Assembly (NCBI RefSeq): GCF_000327385.1
Contig: NW_008710245.1
Coordinates: 1,626,652-1,690,651 of the forward strand
Length of the DNA: 64,000 nucleotides
Direction of reading: 5' to 3'
DNA from: Lottia gigantea
Taxonomy: Eukaryota > Mollusca > Gastropoda > Lottiidae
The notes under the pieces are model-generated. The model was not told the DNA's origin, did no database searches, and saw nothing but the letters and a program-made list of their open reading frames with translations. The stretch's first letter is position 1; every line of letters begins with the position of its first letter. Positions 27,701-37,000 of the stretch are shown here, in pieces. The position numbers were made by a program, and so were the translations under genes.

Positions 27701-30700
27701 CCAGATTAGCAATTCCAGATGATAGGTAGATCTATTTGAATGACCGCCGGAGTTTTGGGGTACGTAATTCTAATATGAGAGACATTTTGTCAATTTGTTG
27801 GCGAACGGATTGGGCTAAGGGTTTGTTTTAACAATACGCCATGTAGTGTGCAGGCTAAAAAGAGGGCCAATTCTTCTGGCAATATTTTAAATATTCAAGG
27901 GTTGTTGTGATGCGCAACAATTAGTAGTTAGTATGCTCAACTTTCGGTTATGAATAGCTGCAAAACTGATCTGAATGCTCTTAATGAGTGCTCTACGATG
28001 GATCTCACACCCAGATTTCTCTTTTTTCAGCTGTGTGCAGGAACTGGATGAGTGAGCCGATTAACGATTATATTTCTAGTTTTTACTTAGGCAGTGTTGG
28101 CATAAAATATCAAGCAATAATCATGTACAGACATAAGTAATGTAAAAACCATTATTTGTACGTAATGAACTATCTCTCAATGAACGTTCGGAATTTCATT
28201 ATAAAAAAGATTCCAAAACAACAGTTTACCGATTTCCCTTTTGAGACAGAAAACATCTAATAATAGACTTTTCTTAACTCTTTATAATGAATAAAGAATA
28301 TTCCAGATGGAGAAAGAAATCAAATGTATGTAAATGAGTTTACAAAACATTTACACTGCGAATCATTTTCTGTAAAAAATTACGGCCAATAGGCTGGCAG
28401 CTAGATTGCCAGAGGTAAGGCCGTTCAAACTATACATAATATTCTATTTCTAAATGTCACCAGATCGTCAACATTTCAGTACCAAAAGATGCCCAGTTGG
28501 CACTGACTCGGGGCTCGACCTGGTCAGATCTGGCCAAGTACAGAAAGCGAGTTGTCTGATCAAGTTGCCAGGTGTCGCATGCAGTACCTGTAAAAGGATA
28601 AAAGGGAACACTGATAGCATCCATTTGCTCCATTCCAATTTTCAATCAGACGTCTGTGACTCTTGCAATTCCACTAAAACTAAGTCCACATTTTAAGTGC
28701 AATTACATGAACAACAGATTGGAAATTGGAATGCTATAACTGTCCCCAATACAAATAGAAGTTGGAAAACCTCTTTGTAATCCCTTTTAAGCACTAAATT
28801 CCAGAAATATCAATACATGTATGTATGATAAAAAAAAAACTTTGAAACACATTTTGTGCGTAGAACTATGTGCTGGAGCAGATGAAAATAATTGCCAACT
28901 GCAGTCAAATTATCAGTTTATTTTTGTAACACAACATTTTGGTCATATTACGTATTATTATAGTGACAATAATGACATAATAAGATCATATAATACGGGG
29001 ATCAAATTCGGTCATTTTATAATTGCAAATAGTTTCCGTTTTTTCATTTCCAAATACAACAACAATGTGCAGGAATGAGTAAGAATTTTTAACATTCCCC
29101 TCCTATATCGTATTATGTTATCATGGCAAGGCGACATTTTGGACATCGTAACGCAAATGAACAAAATTCCATATCATGAGCCACGCGGACCCTTCACAAT
29201 AACGACCTCATGGTACGACTTTCTAGGTTTCAGTAGAGATTAGAAATTCTGAAGTATTAGAAAAAGAGATGTTAATAACTGCATTTTAACCAGATTGGCA
29301 TCATAACCAATTGTCAAGGAATGTAACAGGCATAGTGTAGCGAGGTTAACAATGCCAATCAACAACAGAAGCGGTTAATCATGAAAAAACGATAAAATAA
29401 GGAGGATGATTTATCATACAAATTGTGTCATTAAACAAGTTGTTTTTTGGTTTTACGATCATTCTCTAACCAATATGTCATTCACTGGTAATGTCATTAA
29501 GGAAGAAAACATATGAAAGAAAATAGAAATGCAAATAGATGAGTTCATGTCTTGAGAGTTCTCGAAAACAGATTAATTAAAGTTTAAAGGGATTGTATCT
29601 GTAAAGAGAACCTCTATCGTTTTTCTCTGCTCATCCGGAACACCTGATGTCACTAGTCATCGCCGTTTAATTAAATTGACCAGACTTTCGTTTCGTATTT
29701 TTCTATTAGCTTTTATTTCAAATATTGCCACTTAGTTGGGTCTAACGACAGCCCTTTTAAACGTTCGTCAAATTAACCTTATGACCTAATAAACACCGCG
29801 TCACAAAATGCTAGCGCTGGAGTGAAATTTGATATTTATTTAAAATTTGGTTAAAGCAGACATCATCGAATTACGTCAAAATGTTAATTTGACGAACGTT
29901 TAAGAGTGCCGTCGTTAGACCCTACCTGAAGTGGTTATATTAAACATAAAGATAATTAAAACGGAACGAAAGCTTGGTCTAATTTTAATTAGACTGTGAA
30001 CCTCGATTACGAAAGATTATCATTTTAGCATATCCTCCTTGAACTAAAGGATATGATTATAATTCCAGTTCTACAAATCAAAACATCTCATTTATTGTTA
30101 TTCGAAGAAACGAAATCTAGCTATGATAGAAAAACGTTCAAGGCCATCATATTATTAACGTCACTGGGTTTCTACAAATAAAGCTTTGGTCATTGCCTTT
30201 ATTGCACAACTAATGGCTTCTTACTTTGAGCTATTTGCTTCCTGGTGATGATTTCTTTTATTCATGTTGTGAAAACAAAGCTGTTGCCCTTTGATATTGG
30301 TGACTTTTCATCTTTCCAATTCAAACCATTTCACTCATTATTTAATCAGAATTTCGCAATTTGTAAAAGGTATATTTTTACAACATATTATTGGATTTTT
30401 TTAAAATCATAATTCCTCATACACAAAGTCAGCTTGTGACGGCGCCAGCCTAACGAGACAAGGGGTACAGATAGGGGGCGAGCTGACTCAATGGGGGACA
30501 ACTGTCAAAGCTAAATTCAAGCCTCTCATGGAGCGCCTGCGAGGGTTATCCCTAGAAAAACCTAAACATATTTTGGGGCAAAAACGTATAAAAATCATAT
30601 TTTTCAATGTTTGAAAAATAAGGTAGAGGTGTAATTGGGAGAGGAAATCATTTTTCTGTTGTTCAACATCTGAACATATGAATCGGTTTATATCGATATA

Positions 30701-31662
30701 TTGCCGTCCTCTTTACATTGAGATGCATGTCGCGTCGCCATGTGTATATCGATTTTCCCTTGTACCAGATGTATAAAGAAATATATTTACATGTGTATAT
30801 CACGATACGTTATAGGCATATACCGATATGCGCATTGTATCCCATGTGTATATCAAGATGCAACTGCATCAATAATATCATATCCTCAGATGAATATCGT
30901 GATAGGATATTACCCTTCACCACAATTATGCACTATCTGTTATATGCACCAATTGAATTCATCGTAATTTTCTATTTCCAGGAACATTTTTCGCCTCATG
31001 GACAGCATTATGTGGTTGTGATACCAGAATGGGTAAACCTGTAAAAGCTTGGGCATTCAATCTACTAGCAGCACTTCTTCAAATGATCTCGTTTATTGTT
31101 ATTGTTGGATGGGTATGGAGTATCATTTGGGGAATGAATTTCGTCCAACTAGCATGTAAGTTAATTATATCATGAGCAGTGCCGTTTCTAGGAAATACTT
31201 GTTGAGGGGGGCCACAAAATTTTCTACGGGCCACCGGCTATTCTTTCACTGTGTCAATTGTTAAAAATTCCTTTCTTCTCTCTGTAGAAACGCAACTGAT
31301 TATGAGTCCAATAGACTAGTTTTTTTTATTTCAATTTAAAAAAGTATTGTGTTTCGTTTGGATTTAAAGGCAGGCTATGTTCAACCTTATTTAAACCACT
31401 CGAAAAGCTTCTCTTGATAGGGGATATAGTCGTCTAAATATTTGGTTCGGTGGTTCAAGGAACATAATTTCAGTTGTAGCGCTATAATTTTTCAAAATGA
31501 CTGCATAAGGCCAAAAGTATCTATATTAAATTCGAATAGTAGGTAGTAGGTATACAAAATCAAATGTTAAAACAAATTTGATTTCTATTGATAGTATCAG
31601 CAGGAGAGCCTCAGAGAACACCGTATTATGTCAGAAGACAGAGCAGTGTTGAAGGGCGGTGA
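9771..31662 (+). CDS. STUM: STUM / SPEC3 family membrane protein
   Basis: Small two-pass membrane protein of the Stum/SPEC3 family. Relatives are Drosophila Stum (mechanosensory transduction mediator) and sea-urchin SPEC3 (ciliated ectoderm). Coding exons: 9771-9963, 30982-31155, 31595-31662, each joined in phase 1, giving 144 aa (vertebrate STUM is about 141 aa). The ATG at 9771 has an AAAA upstream context; the frame stays open for a few codons upstream without another ATG. A polar N-terminus (residues 1-41) is followed by PCMPVPVAVIFCIFNIF-IPGLG (first hydrophobic segment), a Cys/Gly turn LCGCDTRMGK, and a second hydrophobic segment LLQMISFIVIVGWVWSIIWG. The short third exon encodes a basic tail ending RRQSSVEGR, with a PKA-like RRxS site. 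An alternative acceptor 6 bp downstream (exon from 31601) would drop two residues in frame. Intron 1 is 21 kb and repeat-filled. Exons 1 and 2 are secure; exon 3 is inferred from phase and acceptor. Confidence 0.9.
10721..11180 (+). repeat. 47-bp minisatellite in STUM intron 1
   Basis: About nine copies of a 47-bp unit built on 'atgtcagtgatgatctctt' + 'gacaaatag' + 'gtgtctcttagtaaac'. Copies are clearly diverged, with single-base changes and 1-2 bp indels, so this is an older array than the one at 36157. Confidence 0.85.
11786..12421. mobile_element. MITE family B, copy 1, split by a hAT-like insertion
   Basis: Long inverted arms of about 125 bp: the left begins 'gacttaaatagattgtaaag' and the right ends '...ccaatcctttaagtc'. 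Inner parts 'gtgtttgatgacgtcactaa' and 'ttagtgacgtcatcgaacac' face each other across a short centre near 11940. The right arm is interrupted by the hAT-like element at 12073-12400. Related copies lie at 21929, 28590 and 48434. Each arm carries a perfect TGACGTCA. Confidence 0.8.
12073..12400. mobile_element. Non-autonomous hAT-like element nested in MITE B copy 1
   Basis: Terminal inverted repeats 'cagtggcggcgccag' and 'caggcgctgccactg'. It is flanked by an 8-bp target duplication, ctctttac (12065-12072) and ctctttcc (12401-12408), with one mismatch; hAT transposases make 8-bp duplications. The inside has no transposase frame, includes G-rich and C-run segments, and is only 328 bp. A decayed relative lies at 30434. 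Confidence 0.8.
13815..14112 (+). repeat. 18-bp minisatellite (about 16 copies)
   Basis: Unit 'atgggttatcacgtagca' with a few variant forms ('gtaatcacttagca', 'cacgtggca'). Because 18 is a multiple of 3, frames stay open on both strands (AMGYHV on plus, LLRDNP on minus). Lying in an intron with no splice context, these frames are not taken as genes. Confidence 0.9.
16520..17100 (+). repeat. GT-rich low-complexity tract with a repeat fragment inside
   Basis: Long strand-asymmetric run of 'gtgtggtgtg', 'gatgtgatgtg' and 'gtggcgtg' variants, almost free of C on the plus strand. At about 16570-16665 a different, GC-rich piece ('ataggcgtacggga' ... 'gtccgccccc') interrupts it, probably a small inserted element. 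The 217-codon frame read on the other strand is low-complexity His/Thr sequence and is rejected as a gene. Confidence 0.8.
17999..18193 (-). CDS. Exon-like reading frame of unknown origin inside STUM intron 1
   Basis: On the minus strand a pyrimidine-rich acceptor ending TTCAG at 18194-18198 leads into an open frame of about 64 codons that ends in a stop at 17999. The residues look protein-like (LARTYKKMGYRYLEGQIGK, then LDIQYPIFHPYIKSEEWE and LYSLVLKRQKK) and the stretch is richer in GC than the introns around it. I do not recognise the family. It could be the last exon of a nested minus-strand gene, a gene fragment, or a piece of a mobile element. No convincing upstream partner exon was found between 18200 and 30900. 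Confidence 0.3.
   Translation of the reverse strand, partial: VVDLVKCHLELARTYKKMGYRYLEGQIGKLDIQYPIFHPYIKSEEWEKTAFRDLYSLVLKRQKK
19405..19810 (+). repeat. About 24-bp minisatellite in STUM intron 1
   Basis: Degenerate array of 'gtcatctgttcggcactgaa' + 'caa' (about 23-24 bp), roughly 15 copies, with 'catgtc' and 'caagtc' variants. Weaker copies extend a little to the left. Confidence 0.8.
19811..21928. other. STUM intron 1, no distinct element named
   Basis: AT-rich intron. The segment 20840-21010 is richer in GC and looks like an old repeat ('tctggcgcccagac', 'gatttaaatcaccaa'-like), but I could not define its ends. Confidence 0.35.
21929..22184. mobile_element. MITE family B, copy 2 (diverged)
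   Basis: Left arm 'caaagaggtttttaaacg' and right arm 'cgaaaacctctctaccatcc' are inverted. The middle has 'catgacgtcactatc' and 'agcatctgactggttcaaa', matching copies 1, 3 and 4. Confidence 0.65.
22561..22603 (-). mobile_element. SINE family C tail fragment
   Basis: On the minus strand 'gatcaatgccatgaggtttg' followed by 'gacatggatcagctagtaga' matches the tail shared by the SINEs at 4509, 40455, 42500 and 51045. No tRNA-like head was found here. Confidence 0.55.
23553..23880. mobile_element. Foldback element with arms over 110 bp
   Basis: The left arm starts 'tgtacgaaaatatgttaata' and the right arm ends 'tattaacatatgtaca'. Along the arms 'gtgacgacggcgaaatagac' pairs with 'gtctatttcgccgtcgtcac', and 'gatgtacggtgtccggt' pairs with 'accggacaccgtacatc'. 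Few mismatches, GC-rich, and no transposase frame. It is unlike MITE families A and B. Confidence 0.8.
25525..25740 (+). mobile_element. SINE of the GGATGGGAC type (family D)
   Basis: Carries 'cggatgggacaatacaccgg', 'gaccccgtgtac', 'gtgcacgttaacgatccc' and a tail 'tacagaagagtaggacgtaaaac'. These modules are found in SINEs widespread in molluscs and other invertebrates. Related tails lie at 34355 (reverse) and 46990. Confidence 0.65.
25741..28589. other. STUM intron 1, no gene seen
   Basis: AT-rich intron with a C run near 26166-26175. A 100-codon frame at 26473-26775 has no recognisable domain or splice context. Around 27240-27360 a GC-richer patch contains 'catgacgtcattcac' and may be an old element. 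Confidence 0.4.
28590..28790. mobile_element. MITE family B, copy 3
   Basis: 'gggaacactgatagcatcca', 'ttccaattttcaatcagacg' and 'caattccactaaaactaagt' on the left; 'ggaaaacctctttgtaatcc' plus 'ctttta' on the right, matching copies 1 and 4. The centre is shortened and lacks the TGACGTCA site. Confidence 0.75.
29665..29994. mobile_element. MITE family A, copy 1
   Basis: Inverted arms of more than 100 bp. The left has 'ccacttagttgggtctaacg' and 'taaacgttcgtcaaattaac'; the right has 'gttaatttgacgaacgttta' and 'cgtcgttagaccctacctga'. Outer ends are 'gtttaattaaattgaccaga' and 'gcttggtctaattttaatta'. No coding capacity. Copies 2 and 3 lie at 35570 and 58618. Confidence 0.8.
30434..30665. mobile_element. 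Decayed hAT-like element, relative of the one at 12073
   Basis: 'tgacggcgccagcctaacga', 'ggggtacagatagggggcg', 'gactcaatgggg' and 'gcctctcatggagcg' follow in the same order as in 12073-12400. The right terminal repeat is missing. It ends about 320 bp before STUM exon 2. Confidence 0.7.
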
Positions 31663-33370
31663 TTGTGTTCTGGAATTTATAATGGTGGTGTGTCTCTGGA
31701 ACATGTGCTTTAAAACACATCGTATTGGTGGATGGATGAATGTGTCAGACAAATGGAATTGTGCTCTTTGTGAACTTGTGTCTTGAATCATATCAATAAT
31801 GGATCAAATGGTCTTCCATATTGAACGTGGGTATTCAAGAAAAATATTACAGATATCTGATGAAAGATTAAGACAAATTCGCCTTCGTACAATATATTTT
31901 GCAAAGGTTAGACAGGGGTTATTTAACGTCCCTACTTATATTGACGGAGTTCCTTACAATGTGTTTCGTTAAACGGACTGTAATAATCGCGGAATTTTGA
32001 TTTTCATGTGTATTATGTTTTGTGTTATCATGGAATTTGGAGTTATATAACTGTTTAGCATCATATGGGAATCATCATACTGTGTATTCGGTGGTGAATT
32101 CAGGTTTTGCTTACAAATTATTGTTCACTTAAATTTTGTGTATGTGGAACTCGAAGTAATTAAAGAAGGCTATTATTTGCCTTGCCCCAATCTTTGTCTA
32201 TACTTTTATCGAGTCGAGACTGGTTATCACTGTTCTTGTTGCTCACATGCAATGAAAATCCAAAAAAACTAAGGCATTTAAGGATTTTTAGCCGATTTCC
32301 ATTTGAGTATGGAATGGAATCAGACAGAAGAGTTAAATCGCCGTTAGAAGGTTTCGTGTTGAAACCTGAAAATATCACTAACTGCTAATATCCAGGCACT
32401 GTGTCAAGAGTATTTAACTATGAGTTTCCTAATGGCAGTATTTAATGTTGACATTTAGCATACTGGTGGTGTTGTTTTGTGTTCAAGGATAATGATGGGT
32501 TTTTAATAGTCGAGGCAGAATCGTTTATCATCATCCAGCTTTTGTACTAGAACAATTGTCCATTGATAAGAGAACATTCACACCAAAACCATGACACGAT
32601 GTGCATTTATATGGGAAATTACTTCTACCGATTAGTAGGAATGTTGCTTTATTATAATGAATCTAAAAACTGTATTTATGATTTTATTGTGCCCATTATC
32701 AATGCATCATTACTATTCTTTAAATATTTTTTTCGAACAATTATGTGAAATTAATAAAAATCACATGATCGAAAGTGTTAATCTTTATAGGATTTGACTT
32801 ATAGCTCAAAATGTAGCTTATTTTTCATTTGATTCATACACACATAAGACAAGTACAGTCAGTTAGAGGAAGAGAATGAAAATCAACAGGTGCTATCAAA
32901 GACCTGCTGGAGTTCAATTTTAACTGTGCGTAAGACTGTTCGGAATTGAATCCAAAGTCATGCTCTATTACAATTTAACAAAAGTGCATTTGTTTAGGCT
33001 TTCGTCACCTCTAGGCCATATTTAACATTTTCACAGACCATTTATGATCTACGTCGACCAATTGTGGCCTGGAAGTGACAACATTCGACTCTAACCTTTC
33101 ATGCAAGGGATGTAGACAAATTTTGAAAAGGAACACAAATAGTTGAAATTGAGCTCAGTGGATAAAGCAATTGCATAGACTATAGCTCTACAAAATGAAA
33201 CTATAACTGATTCGTATAAGTTCAGTTCACAATTTGAAACAAAGGACGAGCTACCAAGTATAAATTATATCAATGTATATCTGTGGGTGTAAATAATTAT
33301 CTAATGTTTATTATTTATTCATGTACTGTGGTCCTTTGTCAATTCAAATAAAACAAAGTGTGTGATCATA
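31663..33370 (+). other. Probable STUM 3' untranslated region
   Basis: No frame of note follows the STUM stop. AATAAA occurs at 32753 and 33347. A possible decayed tRNA-SINE head lies near 33145-33240 ('tgagctcagtggataaagc'). Confidence 0.5.
33347..33352 (+). terminator. Polyadenylation signal AATAAA, candidate STUM 3' end
   Basis: AATAAA followed within 10 bp by a GTGTGTG stretch, the usual downstream element. It lies about 250 bp from the candidate 3' end of the convergent DNAL1 transcript. Confidence 0.5.
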
Positions 33371-33599
33371 ATCCCTTTTGTTCGTCACTACTTGATTATT
33401 GGTGTAATGTATTTTTCAAAAAATGTTTTTATCTTTAGACATTACTTGATGGATGGAAGAAAAAAGGAATGAAAATTTAAGCCTTTTATGCATCTGATTG
33501 GACTAACAGACTGACAATGCCATGATGTATGCAATGGGGGGAATTTTTTCAGATCAATAGTATTGAAGATCTTTAATTTGCATATAACAGAGACAAAAG

Positions 33600-33605
33600 T
33601 TTATT
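33600..33605 (-). terminator. Polyadenylation signal AATAAA, candidate DNAL1 3' end
   Basis: Read on the minus strand, about 440 bp past the DNAL1 stop at 34045. No rival signal of equal quality was noted closer to the stop. Confidence 0.45.
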
Positions 33606-34044
33606 TTTGATGTAAAATGTATTAAATTATCAGATCTATTTACATAGTAAAACAAAACAAAACAAACACTGAAACATGCTTCAAAATTTTGTCAGTATTC
33701 AGTCCAAATCACTTCATATCTTGCCAATTCATTGAATTAAGTTTTTTTTTGTAAAACTTTCCCTCAGACACAGATTTCATAATTCATAATAAATTAGGTC
33801 TAAAATAGAATTTGGATAAAGGCATTTTGAAAAAGAAAGTGCCTCTTATACAATATATCACAATTAAAACCGATATTGGCCTTTCTTTCAGTTTTAACCA
33901 TATGACTCTATATGTTATATTTGGTTGACTGCCTGTGAAGCCCTTCATTCCAAGAATATTCAAGTGAAAAGCGAAAATGAAATCTTAAAAAATTGCCAAT
34001 GAAAATGAAATATTAAATATGAAATATTGAAAATGATCAGATAT

Positions 34045-37000
34045 TTAATCTTCATTCTCTTCTTCTTCTCTAATAACTGGAACACCTGAAAATACAATTT
34101 TAAGCTTCAGTTAGCTTCCGAGACAGTATATAAGTGACTTCAGATATATTTTTTTAATATTGGTATAGGCAACCAAAATCTCAAATACATGTATTGATTT
34201 TTTTTTTAATTTTTCACGGCAAGAGTTTTTCCTTTTTTGATATATCACAAATTCTGACAAAGGATTGATTTATAAAAAATGAAATGGTGTTTTATATCTT
34301 ACTTTTCTACACCTTATTTTGCTAATGAAGACTGGCAATACTAGCATTGCTATGCAGTGTGCCTTGCAGGAAATTTTGCCAGAGCAGCATCATTTGCCTA
34401 CTTATATTTCTTTCCACTTGTCAAGGGATCTTTAACGTGCAAACTGCAAAGTCTGAAGCAGGGACTTGATCTATTACCTATTCCAAAAGCTTGACACATT
34501 TTTCATGTCATCCCCTCTGAACTGCATCTGAAGATATATCTTGGCCTATGAACCCTGGACCTTAAGGTAAACTAGTAAGTAACCAAAATCACTGAACCAT
34601 GCAGTCCCTGTATTAATAAAAGCAAGTGGGAAAACTTCATGAACAAGGATTTACAATGGTTACTTACCATCTAATTTCTTCAATTTGGGAAGTTTTTTTG
34701 CTGCCAGATCTCTCCAGTCTCCATCGGCTGAATGTTTCTCTTCCAATGGATTACCTTTAAAACGATATTAAATACTGTATAAAATAATACAACCTTTGAA
34801 CATTTTGAAATTTCGCCGATATTTAGAAATAGATTAGAAAATGCCATTATTTTTTTTCTAGCGACTGTAAACAATGTGCATTATCTTATTTTTTTTTTTG
34901 ATTTCACTCCTCAAAATACATTAGAAAGTCATTACTGCTGAGTAAAAGACATTTTAATTGTTTTATAACACAGTAACAATTACACTTATTCTGTAGTTGA
35001 ATTCTACTTACCAACAAACAATAAATCAATTAAACAGGGTAAATCTGCCTAGAATTATAATAAAAAGATGATAAAAAAAAAAATTGAAGTTTGTGGGCTA
35101 GAATTTGATAAAGTTTTGATGCAGGAGAAGGAACTACTTTTTTAAAACACAGTAATGAGTGGTTTTCTTTTAACTTGAACATTCATTCTAATATGTAAAT
35201 ATTTCTTGTTTTATCTTCTTTGATTTTTGTTCTGCGCATGTCCATAGCCAAATGGGCAGTCCTATAAAGAGATTTGGGTAGTAAAAACCGGGTTTGCCTG
35301 TTCACATATCAACAAAGAGTGTAAGTTGGTTTTAGATGCTCAGGAGACAAGCTTAAACGATGCCTAGGAAAAACCCTTCACCATTTGACATATGAGCTGA
35401 AATTTGGAAAAAAAAACTTACTAATTTCTGGAACTCTCCCCAATCTTTCACAGCATTGTTAGACATGTATAAAATCTGAAATAGAAATGAAATAAATATT
35501 TTGTCTATCTGGATTCTTAGAGTAAGATGTTTGCTGGAGATTTCTAGCTCTTGTGATTATTAATCAGTTTAATTAAAATTAGAACAAACTTTCGTCCAGT
35601 TATTTATTAGCTATTAATTTTAATTTTGCCACTTCAGTTAGGGTCTAACAACGGCCCTCTTGAACATTCATCAAATTTTTGCCCTTTCCAACGCTGGGAT
35701 TTTGTGTCGCGAACAAATGGTGCATTCCGAGAAGCATTTGACACTGAATGCACCTTTTGTCTGCATTACAATGACAAGAAATTTGATTGGGCGGCGGTGT
35801 CATCAAACTGACAAAAGCTCAAGAGGGCTGTCGTTAGACTTTTACTGAAGTGACTATATAAAAAATAATAGTTAATAAAAAAAAAAACAAAACGAAAGTT
35901 TGGTTTAATTTTAATCAATTTTTAACAAAGTCACACTTTAAAACAATTAATAACAATAAAATTTAATCAGGTTTTTGTATCTAATTATTATATAATGATA
36001 AAAAAAACATATCAGTTGAAACCTACCTTAATTTTCTTTAATACATTAATGCCCTTTAATTTTTCTATCAAGTTGTAAGAAATCCATAATTCTTCTAATG
36101 TATCACCTACTGCTTCCTGAAAATAACATAATGTGTAACATAATATACAATATATAAATATTCTATTGGGACATCACTGAATTATAACAATATTCTATTG
36201 GGACATCACTGAATTATTACAATATTCTATTGGGACATCACTGAATTATTACAATATTCTATTGGGACATCACTGAATTATTACAATATTCTATTGGGAC
36301 ATCACTGAATTATAACAATATTCTATTGGGACATCACTGAATTATTACAATATTCTATTGGGACATCACTGAATTATTACAATATTCTATTGGGACATCA
36401 CTGAATTATTACAATATTTTATTGTGACATCACTGAATTATTACAATATTCTATTGGGACATCACTGAATTATTACAATATTTTAATGTGACATCACTGA
36501 ATTATTACAATATTCAATTACGACATCACTGAATTATTACAATATTCTAATGTGACATCACTGAATTATTACAACATTCAATTACGACATCACTGAATTA
36601 TTACAATATTCAATTACGACATCACTGAATTATTACAATATTTTATTGTGACATCACTGAATTATTACAATATTTTATTGTGACATCACTGAATTATTAC
36701 AATATTCTAATGTGACATCTTTGAATTATTACAACATTCAATTACGACATCACTGAATTATTACAATATTTTATTGTGACATCACTGAATTATTACAATA
36801 TTTTATTGTGACATCACTGAATTATTACAATATTTTATTGTGACATCACTGAATTATTATAATATTCAATTGCGACATCACTGATTAATTACAATGTGCA
36901 ATGGTCACTTTTATTGACTTTTAACAATACCTAATTGTGACATTACTAAATTATAACAACATTCAACATTCCTGCATTTTCACGTGTTAGACCAACAGTT

